From positions 10,243,127-10,307,126 of the forward strand of contig CM041092.1 in NCBI GenBank assembly GCA_023079485.1: DNA of 64,000 bases, written 5' to 3'. A program made the translations under genes and the position numbers. Source of the stretch: Archilochus colubris. Taxonomy: Eukaryota; Chordata; Aves; Apodiformes; Trochilidae. Numbering within the stretch: the first letter of the stretch is position 1; each line of letters opens with the position of its first letter. This document shows, piece by piece, positions 31,501 through 46,380 of this stretch. The notes under the pieces are model-generated. The model was not told the origin of the DNA. It ran no database searches and saw only the letters and a program-made list of their open reading frames with translations.

Positions 31501-34500
31501 ATTGAATTTTTCTATCACTATTGAAAAGTACCATCTATGCAAGGACTTTCCTTTGAATTCCTCCAAAGAGATTTTCTTCTCAATCAGAATGCTCAAGGAC
31601 ACATTTGGCAAAGATCTGGACTTCTCAATCATTTGCTTAGATTAATTTATTTATTTTATATATATATATTGCAAGACTAATTTTTGTTGCAGGGGGGAAG
31701 ATTTCACTCTTTTTGTAGGCAGAAACACTACACCCACAAAAGGCTTCACCTGGAGCTTGGCAAACTACCTCTTTTCTCCCTGTTTTATTTTAGTGAGTAT
31801 GTATTTGCAATCTCCTCTGCTAAATAAACCAGTAAGCACTTGCTTTAAATGAGTTAAGTAAAAAGTCCTGCTCTTTCCAGGAAAGCAACCTGCATATTTC
31901 CTGTCATAAGAAGATCACAGCAGGGCAGGATTACACTGGAATCTGATGTACATCCTGGAAGAAGCTGCAGTTTAAACTACCAGAGATGCATGCAGTTTTG
32001 TGAGATGGGATTTTAGAAGTTTTGATCTACAAAATTCCACATAGGAGCTGGAAGGACACCCCTTTGGCACAAGAAGGAAGTTTTAATCTCACAAAGCCAT
32101 CTTTGGCATCTAAGGCAACAGGGATTGCCAGCTGAGACAGCAGTGCTGTACCAGCAAGGTTCATCTGTTTGGTCTGAAACACAAACAACTCAGTTTACAA
32201 CCTAAAGAACAGTGAAGAGGAAACAGTTCTCAGAGACTGCATTGAAAATAATGGAAAGTTTCAACTGAGGTTGCATCACAGCCCTTCAAAGCCAGCAGAA
32301 CCACCTCACTTTAACAGCCTAAGGCATCCTGATCAGAAAGGGTATCTACTTACCATGGAGGCTCACTTTGTGCTTATAGGGGAAGACGTAGGAAATATGG
32401 TGATAGGGTTAGATAGGCAAAGATCAATGATTATGCTTTGCAATATTTTTTTTTCTGTCACCCTACTGCTCTTCTTGGAGAAGCATATCTAAACAGGATA
32501 GCAAAATGTGATGATTAAATAAGCATGTTGGTATTAAATATTTTTGATACTTTATGGACACTATAAGGATCTGCAAGAATTAGAGAAGATACCTGAAAGT
32601 AATGATTACTTGTTGTTTTTTTTTTTAGTCCTTGCATTTGATCCCTGGTATTATCCATTAAATAAAATAAAATTGATTCATTTGCTTTGAGAACATCCTT
32701 GCACAGGAACAGGTATGTAGAAGTAAGCAACAGCAAGGAAAGCAGAGCAAGGAAGGCAGCACAACTGGCAGATGCCATTATACAATAGTTCTGGTATCAG
32801 ACATGAAACCAAACCTGTTTGAAGACCAAAAAAATCATATTATCTGACATTGGTTAGTGTTATGTAGCACAGGGAGCATACCAGTAAAACAGCATTAGCA
32901 CTGCACAATGACTTGATGATTGGGTGATTAGCAGAGGGTATGAATGGGAGCTGTTCAAGTGATTGCAAGGTAACTGAGCCACTGAGCCTTTGATGAGCCT
33001 TTGAAACTCAGCAAAAGTGAGGATAGCTTTCTTATTTTCTTGAAGATATCAAGGGAGCACAAGTAAGCAAACTGTCAGGATCATTTTGATGCATCATTTT
33101 GAGAGCTTCTCAAACGATGAATACCATCAAAAAGCCCACACAGTTCACAGCAAACAGCTACAAGTTCTTTATGGCAGTGGAAAAAGGGAAGGCTAGAGGA
33201 GAAACAAACATGTGGCAGCTCAGAGGTGAGCAACACTCCAGGAGAGCACAGCACTGCTTTCTGTCCCAAAGGCTCAGCTCACCTCTTTTCCGAGCCCCAC
33301 AGACATGAGTACATCATGACAGCTTTTTCAGGCCCTGATGGTCTCCTGAACTGAAACAACTTCAGGCATTCTGGGTTTAATATCATGCTCACAGTTTGGA
33401 GATTTCAAATACACAGTAATGACAGCATTATAAGGCTTTGGACTGTCAGCAGCGCTGGGAAAAGTCAGTAGCACATACAACTGGCAGCATTGCAGCCTTG
33501 AAAACAGAGGCAGAAATAAACCTACAAGGATGTCAAATCTCTTACCTGTCTGGATTTATTTCTAGTGTCAAAGTTTTTATGAATCAAGCTTCAAATAAGA
33601 CAGCAAAGCATTTACTCTCCCTGTTTCCCCCACAGCCACTACTCCAACTCAGCTGTGCCTTTGTCTTCATTGTAGAGACAAAAACAGAAAAAAAAATGTA
33701 GAGACAGGTTGTAACATCTTCCCTGAAGTACATTCTGAGTGACGTGGGGCTGTTTATAGAATGAGATAATGTTAAACAGAATAAAATTCTGCAAAAATTT
33801 ATCCTAAATTCTACAAAGGTGTCAGCTTACAAATTAGTACATAGCCAAATACAGAGACCAAGCAGTCAGAGCACAACACAACACAGTACTGCATCACATA
33901 ACAACCATTTTCTTTCTGTCTGGTAATATATGACTAAAATATTACTATGTGCAACACAGGCTGCTGAAAAAAAGTTTATCACAAATGCATTAAAGAAGCT
34001 TGAGATTTGTAGTGAACTCTATTTTGCCCTAAGTTAAAGGCCACCTCTGGCAAACAAACTGCTGTTTGATGGGATTTGTTTCAAGTTACCAGAAACCATA
34101 TTCTGTATCTTACTAGATTTATTAACCAGTTTTTCACCACTGTTATTTCCCTGATATGTGAAGTGTCCATACAGCTTATCCATCAAATGGGTTCTTCAGA
34201 GACGCCACCAAAGCAAAATGGACAAAGGGTTAAGTTTTCCCTAAAACTGAAAAAGATTAAAATCTTCTGTAACATCAAGTGAGGTGTACTGAATGTTTAC
34301 CATGAGGAAAAATAAAAGGCATTTTCACTACCCTGGAAATAATAAAACATTATTACTCCAGACTTATTAATATACTTGAGAAAAGTTCCAGACAGGAACC
34401 AGCATTTCTCATGGTGGTCAGAAAGCATTAATCTGGGGTGCATTTAAAAATGTTTTCTACTGTGTGAAGTTAAATTCAGCTTATCCATAATAACAATAAA

Positions 34501-37500
34501 GATTTAGAAAATTGACATTTTTTTTTTTTTTATTTCTGGCTATTATTAGGCAGCCACACATGTTCTGGCATAAATGTATCCTAATGACAACTCACAATGA
34601 AAGATCTGCTACTGAACAGTATTCCCACCAGAAATCTTCAGGATATAGATTTATTGATTTTTGGCATGTAGTACATCTCCAAGAATATTGCAGGCATAGA
34701 AGACGCTGCCTCTATAGTGAACATCTGCCAAATTTTTTACTGTAAAAAAACCCTGAGAGCTTTCTAGCATATTCTTTATTTAATGTTGCCAAATCCTTCT
34801 CTCTTCCTATCCAATCCCATTTCTTCCAAAAATCCCAAACCAGGCCCCCAAAGGCTAAGACTGGACATAATATGAGACAAAAAAAAAGATCAGAGAAATT
34901 CTCTTCTGAGCTGCCTTTTGATCTCCCTCTGTCTGCAATCCCGGAGTTCCAGTTCTGTGCCAATGCCCAAAGCAGCAGGATCTGGGTATCTGCCCCCCCC
35001 TGGAGGCATGTCCAGCAGGTCCAAGCAGCAATTCACACTCCCCTCACCATCTCATCCCAACATAATCTCTTTATTCTGTATTCCTGTCCAAGCACATAAA
35101 TCCGATTTTGCTTTGTGCACTGAAGTTTGTTTTTTTTTTTTTTCCTGTCCCACATTTACATGCAACTGCAAAAAACCTAAATTCACCATGGATAAATGAC
35201 CTAGTGACCCAATTACCATTCCCGAGGGGGAGCTGACTGATATTTCAGTGTGGCTGCACAGTGTGCCTTGGCTGTGCTGTGAGGATGCTTCTGTCCCACT
35301 GGGATTTTATAGCATGAGATAGGAGTGGAGCAGGAATAGAGCCCTCACCAGGTGGGTACTGAGGAGCTGTGCTCAGGCAGAGATAAAACTCTCAATCCTT
35401 AGGAAAAGGGCCTGGCACTGTGAAGGACAGCTTCCCACCCCGTGGAATGAGTCAGCAATGGTTACTTTTTGCAAATGAAGAATGGAGTGAATACATCCCT
35501 GGCTGGGAAGTATTTGATTAAGTCACTTTCGGTGGGAGCAAACACATACCCCTGACTTTTAAAAGGTTCATTTAGAGCCTAAGACAAACCCCGGAAGACA
35601 CCCAAAAGCAAAATTAAAATTGTACTAGCCTTCTCTCCCCCCAGATATAGTCTATTTAAAAGTAAAACTGCAGCACTGCAGGTTTCAAGTCCTTCCTGCA
35701 CTCATCTTTAATGTGTGGGCACTGACAGAACCAAGTTTTGGTTGCCAATATAAATCCTGGCCACAGGCAAGATAGCCAAGAGCCAGTTGCCAAAACCCAG
35801 TGCTCCCAGCCACCTCTCCCCTCCACACAGGAACACCTTTCCTTTCATCCAACACCCAACACACTTGCTTTAGCTCTCAGGTTCACACATGTAATGTGAT
35901 GGCTGCACTTTCTGTTCCCTGACATTGATGAGTCACAAACACCCTTTTTTTGCTGTGTGCTTTTGCAGTGAGCTCCCTTATCCCTTTGGGGGAGGCAAAA
36001 GCAGGGTCTGGTCTTCATTTGCTGCACAGCAAATTGTCATGAGTGGTTACCTACACTGCACAGAAAAAAACAACCCTTATGCATTGAACAAAACACCCTA
36101 GCAATAATTAGGGTTACATGTTAACAGGACACAGTGTCATTGGAACACATATTGGTCTCTGTTGTATTAGCTGCATGCTAATATAGGCTGCCATGTTAGA
36201 AAAGCACATACTCTGACAGTTCAGAAACACCTCCTGCTGTATCCCCCAACTTCTTGCTAATTCTGCTATTTCTTTCTCCCCAACAAGCTTCATTTTAAGT
36301 GCAGTGACATGAGAAGGTTGATTTTTCTTGCTTTTCTCATGTCAATCTTAAAATTTCTCTCTGTAGCTCAGCAAAGCTGGCACAGGGAGAGGAAACTGCA
36401 GCTTTTCATGTGCTGGTGCTCTGAACCAGACACTGAATGAAGATGCCTAAATGCCTCAAATCATATGCTATTTCCACATTGACACAAACCAGTGCCTTCT
36501 TGGGGCTTGGTTATGCAAAACCAGACCTCACAGACCAGTGTTAGGGAGGACAATATTAATGTCAGGATTACATGCACTGAATAACAAGTGAATTATTTAT
36601 TACACTCATTAGAATTTTTATCCCTGTTCACACATCAAGTAATTTCAAAAGATCTCTATAAATCCACTGATGTTGCTCTATTTTTATAAAAAGGGAACTG
36701 ATATCTGAACTCTATGCCAGGGAAAAAGGTTTAAAAATAGGTTTATATGCACTAAAGTGTTGGTTGAATACTTATATATAATCAGCATAAACATTTGCAA
36801 TAATGTCATCTTGCATATGTAGTTTTTAGGCAATTCAAATGCCTGATGTGAAAATGAGAGAATATCCCTCATCTGGACAATTAGGGACCTGTGACAGGAA
36901 AAGAAGAAAAGGACAACCACTCTGCCAAGCAGTGGATAGATACAGCCATTGAAATGAATCCTCCACTCTTTAGAACAAGTTAATTATAAGCAATTTCTCT
37001 GAAATTGGAAGTGTGATTTTGTTCTAAATCTTGTGCAGCAGAGTGATCAATCAGACCCAGTTAAGTCTGTTCCCAGAACATTTACACAGTGATAATGAAT
37101 AGCTAAAACCTGCCCTTCAAATATTTTTTTGCTCTGCTACTGAATACAAATCTCTTCAATATTGGCTTAATCTACATGAAATTTCCTTTACTAAATGTCT
37201 GCTAAAATAGCATATTTTTGATTTGCAGCACCCTAAAGATGCCACTGGCTGGCCCAGAAGCATCAGCACAGCCACAGGCAGCTCCTTCTACTGCCCTATG
37301 ACAAAATCAGAAAAATGTTGTTCATATTCATAGTGTCACCTTTCTCTCTATGAGCCCCCCCCACCATAAAGAGCTACAAGAAATTTAATTGAAGACTACT
37401 ACTACACCATCACTGCAAATGAGATTTGGGCAGTGCTGCAATTAATCTTCCTGAATCAATAGCTATAGCTTGATAACCCACTGACCTGCCACTAAGAAGA

Positions 37501-40500
37501 GCACAAAGAAAAATGATCAGAGGGGATCAAAAGCCTTTAGTTGATGTTTTTCACCAGCATACACAGATTAGTCAAAACAGCAGTGGTTCATCTAAGGGTC
37601 TATATTTCACAGAAATTGTCAATTGTTAATATCTTTTGTTTCAGCTGTATGCTCATTCAGTTAAGGCATCAGCACCATATTCAGCATATTTTTAGTATGC
37701 ATGTTGTATAATGCAACAGTGTTATAATTTTCCAATGTTGTCTAATAATGGAAAAAACAAATTCCAAGATTTTTTTTCTTAGGGAAATTTTGTCTTTTCT
37801 GATTCAAAATGAAATGAAATTAGAAACTCAGAATTCCCCCCACAACAGAAATTTTCCACAATCTCTAGATTTAAAATACATTTTTCTCAAATCACTTCAT
37901 TGTTCTTGAAGTCTGCCATGGGAACTGCATTTTGCACTTAGAGGCAAATTAAAGGAACTAATTTTAAAGACACAAAAATAAACCTACCCAAATAAACCAG
38001 TGATAGGAAGCTAGCTCCTGGCAATTGTCAAAATTGAACTGTGTTGCCAAGCCTTGAGATTTTATAGGGAGCACTTAGATTGTGAATCATGCTGTAGACA
38101 GTTTAATGAAAAGACCCAGCTGTCATATGACATTGCAAGAGAAGAAACAGGAAAGAAAATCACCTCTAGTTTAAGCAGAAATAAATTGAAATGCAAACTC
38201 AAAGACATGGTGTAATAGCCACAGCTCTTCAAGTGACTGCCAGGAAGATTTCTGTGCTGTCATAGGGCCTCTTTTAAAAACAGGTTCCTCTTTACCACTA
38301 GATCATGGAGTACCAGCAGCCACCAACTCAGTTATATTGCTATCCAAACTTTCAGAAGATTAGCCAAGCTCTTACTCTGCTAATGTGCTAATGAATTCTC
38401 TATGGCCATGCCTAGATCATGCAACAGAGCATGGTACTGATGCCCACAGCATACTCTGAAGAATATCACAGTTCCTCAGGGAAATCATGTCTTACATGAC
38501 CTGCTTCTGACTTAGGTCTGGCAGTCAGGTCCCTATAGCATTATGTCTGACACCATTGTACTGCCCTTTCCTTCTGGTTCCTGGCTCAAACTGTGCAGAA
38601 TTTCTGCATCTCTGCCCTTGCAATGTGGTTATGTCCCAAGTCAGCCCAGAAGCAGCTCAACTTCATGCAAAGAGTTATACTATTGCTTCCACAATAAACC
38701 ATCTGGCTCTTCAGCTATGTGCTTACAAGTTTTGAGATCCAGAAGTCCCAATATAACCTTTACAAGACTTCCCATACATAGGCAGTTTCCTTTTTGTTTG
38801 CTGCCTCTGACTGCCAGATGCAGCCTGCTGCCAGCCAGGGGAGGAATCCAAGAGCTCTGGAGCCCAGAGCTCCTGTACCATGGCCCAAAGGTCTCTGTAA
38901 TCTGCTGCCACTGGGCATTTTTTCCTCTGTGTAGAAGTGAATACAGGAAACTGCAGTTTATAGCTCCAGAACTTGCTAATGACCATGTAAACAATGACAG
39001 AGATAAGAGATAGGCAACAAAAAAATACCCTTTCTCATGTTTCTGTTTTTAAAAGACCTGGCATTACTTGGAAACCAGTAATTATTGATAACTTCGAGCA
39101 TATTTCTTACCAAATTTAAGCCTTGTACTTCATCACCCAACCCAAAGGGGAAAATTAAGTATGCCAGTGTTCCTCTGAACAACCAGCTAGGTCACAAAAT
39201 TTTTTAAAAAAGTAATAGTGATAATAATAATTTTTAAAAAATTAAAATCACTCTGGGAACACACTCCCTAGGTGCTCATTATCAACATGGGCTCCTAATT
39301 TATACCTAGCTGTTCTGCATCAGTACTGAACTTCATGCCAAACTGCAGAAAAATGACATCCAACAGAGCTGGACTATGTATGGGAAAGCACTAGGTTTTT
39401 ATCCTGAAGGCCAAACAAGTAGCTGTTTGCAATTCAGCTTTGGCCTGACTATTCCATTACCTCAGTTTTAAGGCAGTTAAAGAAAAACTATGTTGGGCTG
39501 GAAGATCACAGAATACCATTTCTACCTGTAGGATTTCTTACTGAATCAATTGGCTATTTCACATGGCAAGCAATATATTTCAACGTAATTACACTTAAAG
39601 TTTTTTATCTCTAAGAGCTTTCTGAAAACTCTGTAACTGACAGCATTTTAGGAACAGTACAATGGAAGAGGGGAATACTCTAAACAGGAACACTGAACCA
39701 ATAGCTGCTGCACTGGACATACAGACAAGCTCCATGAATTTTGATGGCCACAGATCAGCCTCCAGTCAATCTCCTTACTGTGTTTGGTAAAAAGGGACAA
39801 CTCTACACATTTCCAACCAAGGCTGTTCAAAACATGTGCTTTGTTGCATGCTGGAGTTCTGATATTTTCTTTGTAAAGATCAGAGCCTTTTGAGTACCAT
39901 GAAAAATACACCAACTGTTGCATGCAAACATGCACACAAATACTAAATATAAAACTCAGTTGTAGCTGTGAGTCTTGACATCAGCCCCACAGGTACAAGA
40001 GCAGATTATCCCATAAACTCAGAGGATGAGCAGCACTTTGCATTAAAGCATGGACAGCCCATCTTTGCTTTTTAAAAAATAAAATAATAGGATGGTTGCT
40101 TTTCTGGGTGACCTTGAACAACGTGGGTTTTGGCAGTGCTGGGAGAACACCAAGAGAACAGCGTGCGAAGCAGCTTCACCTTCTGCTTCGGTTCATTTTC
40201 AGACAATGTTTGCTTAGTTTGGGTGGGAAACACCAGCTCTGGTTACCATGAGCTGAGCTGAAGGCTTTCACAGTGCATTGCGAGTGCCATCTGCAGGCTG
40301 AAACCTGCACTTGTGCTCAGAATAAAGAAAAAAAGCTCTGAATAAAGAAAATTTAGATAGTCCAAAATTAATTTCTCTTTGAATTCTCAGTCATAGATGG
40401 CTGAACTGTGGTTACGTGATTCAGGTAAGCAAAGAGGCTCAAATGGCAGAAACACTGCAACTACATCTACAAAGTGGTACTTCCTTGGTGGTATCTTTAT

Positions 40501-43440
40501 ACCTACCTGATAATGCCTGACTGCAGAATTTCACTGTGTGGCAGGTGCCATGCCAAAGGGTGGCATTTTCAGGGTGGCATTCTGTGAGCAGTACCAGCAC
40601 TGGCTGAGAAACTGCTGCAGGTATCTACAAGGTAAGAATCTCCCTCCCAGGAGCTCAGGCCTTTTAATCCAAATTCAAATATTTCCCATTTGTGCTTTCC
40701 ACGTAGAAAGAGTCAGAATTGCCAGAGCATTATCTGAACAGCAGTTATGACAGAAAGGGACCCAAGATGATCTCTCCTATTGCCCACAATGCAGCACTCA
40801 AAAATCACTGACAATTTCTGAGTGCAGCTGTGTGCAGGAATGTGATCTATTTGGGCTGTGTCTGATTGGGTCACTACATTCAGATTTATAAATCAGTTTC
40901 TAATCAGACACAGAGAGATTGGAGCACATGTCACCTTTTAATCTAGCACCTTGGCAGGTCAGTCTGAGCACTTCTCAGCACAGCAACCCCAGATGCACTG
41001 CTCTTTACATTCAGAAATATGAATGCTTTGCACACTGCTGAAAATACCAAGAAAACTCATGAAAACGGTGTCTAGCCTAACCTTTGCAAATGCCTTCTTG
41101 AAACAGTAGGAGATAAGAACAAATATATCATAATAGTAGATTTTTGAGAATCAGTTCATAATGTATGGCAGTCCAAGTGCTTTTCTCAGAGAACTGCTTA
41201 TAGCAAATGCTATCGCTTATGCTGCCAATCTCACCAGGTTTGTCAGTACTACACTTTTATTTTATTTTTTTAGGAAAAACAAACACAACTCTTTATTTCT
41301 GTTAATGTCAATAATTAACAGCCTGATGATGGCAATGGCCAACTCATCAGTTTGTTTCAGGATCTCTGTTGGGAATAAGTGATGCCAGTTACCCAGCTTA
41401 GCCATGGCAAAGATGTTTGCTATTACAAGAAAAACGACAAGTAATTAAACTTAAGTTAGAATTAATTATCAACCAACCCCAAGGAGTTAAGAATAAAGAA
41501 AGGACTTCGGAAGAATAAAAACTGGTCATGATCAGAGTAGGGAGGAGATTTATTTCCCAGCCACAAAATTTACTTCACTAGAAGCTTCTGCAGAATTCCA
41601 GGTGTGATAAATTTATGGCCTCTCCTCTTTCCCTTGTTAATACTCCTTCCAAAACAGAGTATTATATTCCTAAATCCTTGACCCTGGATAAAGCCTCAAA
41701 TTCCTTTCACTTCCCCCCAGTGCATGTCCCCATGTCCATTTGCCAGCACCACATTCCAGTGTCACACTGCAGACAGGCTTCATAAATTAGCCATGGTATT
41801 CTGGTGTAAATGCACCAGAGGAAATTACTGTCAAAGCCAGGGGGAAAGTAACCAGGATTGACTTATGTCAGTTATTTCTAATTAGGAAATACCATAAACT
41901 TTAAACCTGGATTGCAGGACTGATTGTGACTGATTACAATTGTCCAGGAAGAGCAATGAGATGCTGATTGATGATATCATATGAGATGTAAAAGAAAGAG
42001 ACTCAAAAGAACCTGAGAAATTCTACAGCCATGCAAACTTTACTTTTCTCTCTCCTCTCCCATCTGCCCTCCCAAGCACCCACCTTCATTTAAACATGTG
42101 GTCATCCAGTGAATTAGATTCATACACCCTTTGGTCTGAATTTGGTCTCATGAAGTGAATGGAAATGGGTCTAAAGCTATTCACAGCCAGATACGCTGAA
42201 ATAGTATAGGAGCTCTAAGAGAGGGGTTGGAAAAGTCTTCAGTAAAACAAGTCTCTTTTGATTTACCCTTACCTAAACCCTAGTCAGGGAATGTATTCCT
42301 AGATTACATCCTCAGTGGAGCGAGCCTTAAGTGAGCTATTGTTTAAATGTCCAGACAGCTTTCTCTCAATTATACTGTCAAGAACGTGATATTTTTCTAT
42401 CTTTCCTTACCTGTTCTTAAGTTGTTTCATGCATCTGCAGTGTAGTACCACTCAAGGTAGAGGTTAAACAGAAAAAGAAAAGCTAACTCTGATCCTGAAA
42501 TGTGAGATGTAACTATGAAACCAATGCATCATAGAGAAGGGAGATACAGAAAATATTCATGCCACAAAGAACATTAAATCAGTTCCTATTTTCAGTTCCT
42601 ATATATTACATGATCTCCATTTTCCTTCATTACTCCAGTACTGCATCCAGTAAGAGCTGACTCAAGCACATCTTCTGGAAAGTCAACAACTGTTGATTTC
42701 AGGATGAAACCTCCCACTAACTTGTGCTTTTGGATGAGGTCTTGTAGAACTGTGGTTGGAAACCTCCAAGCCTAGGGTTCATTTATTAAATTTGCAAAAA
42801 GCAACTCTAGAAATTCAAGCCTTTTACCAGAAGCCTTAAATTCACATGAGGTCCCATGAAATTTTAGAGATCCCTCTATCTAGAAATGCTGCTTTCAGGC
42901 TGTGTGATTTCTCAGTGGTATGCAGAATGTCCTGTCACACACAGCTGAATGATAAGCTCACTAGCAAGCCAAGCAATAGAATATTCCACCAAGAGCAAAC
43001 ATCTAATTGGAAGAAGGATGTTGGCAAACTGAATGGATCCAAAGGAACAAGTAAAAAAAAAATATTTGAGGGATTGGTTAACAAGAAAATGCCAGCAGAA
43101 TTAACTATGTTTAACATGGTTAAGAGCCGCATAGGAGAACACATGCTAACATTCTACATATTTCAGGGTTTTTAATTCATCTATTTCCCTGGCATTTATC
43201 TCCTTAGGAAAGATAAGTAAGCTCTAAAGAACTTACAGGGAGCTAAGCAATGGGAAAAAGAAAAAGATTGAGAGAAATATAAATTGAATATGAAGGAGAG
43301 AAAAAACAAAATAAAAAATTTAGCCAGTAGCTGCCAGCAGGCAGTGAAATAGTTTCCCTGAGGGCACAGTGAAAGAGGTATGTCCCTGATGCTGAAAACA
43401 TCTTAAAATAACTTATGCAGCACATGGGAAGGGCACTACA

Positions 43441-43483
43441 GAAAAAAAAACAAAACCAAAAAAACCCAACAAAAACAAAACTA
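43441..43483. repeat. A-rich low-complexity tract
   Basis: Runs of A broken by single or double C. It may be a remnant of a retroelement tail, but no element is recognisable beside it. Confidence 0.7.
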
Positions 43484-44442
43484 AAGTCTGATATATTTTT
43501 GTCTTATGCCTCTGGGAAATATTTTGGCAGTAAACTGCCTTGTGTAAATTAGGAGGACAAAGCATCAATCAGGATTTTATCTGAAATACCCAAAGCAAAA
43601 GTACCTTTAAAGATCAAATTCTGATAAAGGATGCTTCAAATCTAAACCAAAAAGGAGTAACATGATCAGACAGCCAGGGCTGGGACTGCATAATTAAAAA
43701 AAAATACTTAAACAAAAAGAATAAAGCTATTCAGCCCCTTGTAACAAACTATCAAAGTCCTCTTTCTTTTAAATGCAATAAATAGACACTATGTATGTTT
43801 AAATATCTACTATGACCCTGCCTCAAGGAAAAGTTATGAGCTTTTGGCTTGATAACAACATTCCTGGCCAAACCTTGGTTATGCTGTGCTATAAGGAAAA
43901 TAAATAATAACAATAAAAATAATGTCTACCTGTAATGATTGCCTTTAATGACAAAACAAACAAAACACCCTTCCACATAATATATTGTACTCTTGGAAAG
44001 AGGGGAAGAGAAATTCTCCTTATTGCAAACACAGTCTAGTGTTTCCCTTGTTTGTTTACAAGCTGCTGCTTTCCACCTTGCTCTCAAAGTCCTCAGTTTG
44101 CACCGTAGGACTTAACAATGAATTTTTCTAACTCTCTTGCACATAACCCTCCTCCTCTGTATCCCAACATTTTGTCTTACTTTTTATTAATTTACTTGCA
44201 ATTTCTCTTAGGTTTTTAAACCTCCCATGAACCCTGAGTGGTGATTTTCTCATAAGTCCTGTTGCTCCATGCTCTACCATCTGCATCTCAGTTTTCAGAC
44301 CTGGGAGACAAGATCCTGGTCTGCTCCAAACGTTTGAAGAGAGCAGTGTGACCCAAAACAGCGATGTTTTTTTTTTTTCAATATATAAGAGGAGTAACAA
44401 AAATCATACCAGGATGCAGAAGTTCCTGATTCAGACTCTTAC

Positions 44443-44565
44443 CTGTGCTACCTCTTCAAAATCATCATGTCTTTTCTGCAGTGCACGTGCTCTGTGTAGA
44501 GACTTGCCCACTCCTGTATGTTTGCTCAGAAAAGCTTCCCCGTGATTTTCAATCCAGTCCAGTAC
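44443..44565 (-). CDS. KALRN: KALRN internal exon (spectrin repeat), 123 nt; most 5' exon in the window
   Basis: Forty-one codons, phase 0 at both ends, on the minus strand. It begins VLDWIENHGEAFLSKHTGVG, continues KSLHRARALQKRHDDFEEVA and ends with Q. The VLDWIENHGEAFLSKHTGVG pattern (Trp in helix A, then a loop ahead of helix B) is a conserved signature of the Trio/kalirin spectrin repeats. The next exon continues NTYTNADKLLEAAEQ, completing helix B and starting helix C. The acceptor is CTCTGACAG|GTA (AG at 44567-44566) after a C/T-rich run. The donor is CAG|GTAAGA (GT at 44442-44441), followed in frame by an early TGA. No start codon is expected because this is internal. The next exon 5' in the gene is not found within the 19.4 kb to the window edge. 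Confidence 0.95.
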
Positions 44566-46380
44566 CTGTCAGAGAAGAAGAACATCCAATTACCTCTCCT
44601 GTCTCAGCAGCCCAGAGGAATTCTCAGGGTGAGGATAAAACAGCTGCAGAGGTATTGCTTTGTGCTTGCTATAGCTAAACACAGGCAGATCTGTCATAGT
44701 CCATTCCAAATGGGTAGAAGATAAATGTTTATAGGCGTTACTGGGAAATCAGGATTATTGGATTTTTACCGTTCAATTTATTTTGAAATGTAGCTTAGTT
44801 ATTTGAGCCTGGCAGATACTAATATTTACTTTCACATAAATGAATTTTGTGGAATAGGAATCAGAAATCTGGAACCTCTTACAAGAAGAGCCCTCCTCTT
44901 AAAGAGCTCCTTGTGTAAATGGAATAACAGTGATAGCTGATTTTACATAAACAACAGAATGTAATGAAAAGCATTTTAAGAGTCCAAAAGCATGATGAAG
45001 AAATTGATTAAAACCTATATTGATGTGGGGAGAAAGCATTATCAGAGTAACTAGAATGAAAAGGTTAAGAATCCTTCAATGCAAGCCATAAAACATTGAT
45101 AGTACACATTGTTTCAGTTTTCAGGTTTTCAGTTCTAAATAGAACCTATCCTTACACAAAAGTAAAGTGGCAAATCTGATATTCTGAGAGTTAAAGAGGA
45201 TTTTCTTTTTCAAATAGATGAACTCTATAAACATCATACATTTGGAGCTCCTTCTCATATTGACACAAAAATTTATATCAAATCTCTTCAGGTGTCTACT
45301 ACAAGCTGGAAAAAAAAAACAACCTAAACTTGACAACATGACCTATGTAGGTATTGATTAGGTTTCTAAATCCTTTAGTTTAAAAGATAGATACAAGATA
45401 ACCCTTGAGGTAACAAAATTGTACAACCAGTTAATAATCCAACACTCTGTGAGCAGACAAGATTAAAAAAACACCATCTATAAATCATCCACTAATGGCA
45501 ATGGCTCTAACACCCTATTTAACTACTATTTTCTGATGCCATTCCCCTGATTAGAGTGCCATGTCTCAGATTTCATAGACCCTATCTGCTCTTCAAAAAC
45601 TTCCAGTTCAAATTGTCCCATAAACTCTACTTCTGCCACGATTCCCACAAAAACCAAATCATGACTATTTAAAGAAGAACTTGCTTAGTATAATTCTCCA
45701 TGGCTCTGAAACCTGCACTAACATATTTGACCATTCCAGCCCTCACCGTGTTTGTTTTCAGAATGTGAAATACATAAATGCTATAATTTCATTTTGCATA
45801 GAAGGAGGAAATAAAGTAAGGGACTAAGTGAATTGCTGAGTTGTCCCAGGAAGCTGGCGAAGACAGGTTGTTAGAATGAGACTCTGGTAAACCAATGACC
45901 CCAACTATCCAAAGAATCCTCAGCAGTTACATGAACAGCTAATGTTTTCCCTCATGTAAAGCATTTGCACTCTAACAAACTCACAATAATTTGCAAACAT
46001 GGAAAATCAATCTTTTTCTCTTTTTCCATCTACAAAACACAGAAAGTTTGCACTAAATGAAAAACTGAGGTATGGAATGCCTGAGTGAGCAAAGGAAGAG
46101 CAAGAATATAAATCTGGGTGGATACAAAGCACTTACTCCTCAGTGGAAACAATGAGAAATGGTAAGCAATGACTCTGTGGCAAATGCAGGAACAGCTCTG
46201 AAAGGTCACAATTAAACCTGAAATCACCAGCACTTGAAAACATCTACCTGTCAGCACATTTGGAGACATTCTTCCTTACCCTGATGAAAGGACGTGTCTT
46301 TAAAAATAGTGGAACTGTGTAATAATTCAAGATACATATTTAATTGAGTGCATGACTGTATAACTTACTCAACTGCTGAA

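Larger units (their letters stand above)
24993..44442 (-). other. KALRN: KALRN intron, 19,450 bp
   Basis: Runs from the GTAAGA donor at 44442 to the CTGGTAG acceptor at 24993. It holds one CR1 fragment (about 28.19-28.52 kb), A/T-rich tracts, and a signal-peptide-like ORF on the minus strand at 32515-32778. A cluster of overlapping unrecognised ORFs lies near 38.5-39.0 kb. No other exon with kalirin similarity was seen between the two bounding exons, and these join in frame without one. Confidence 0.85.
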
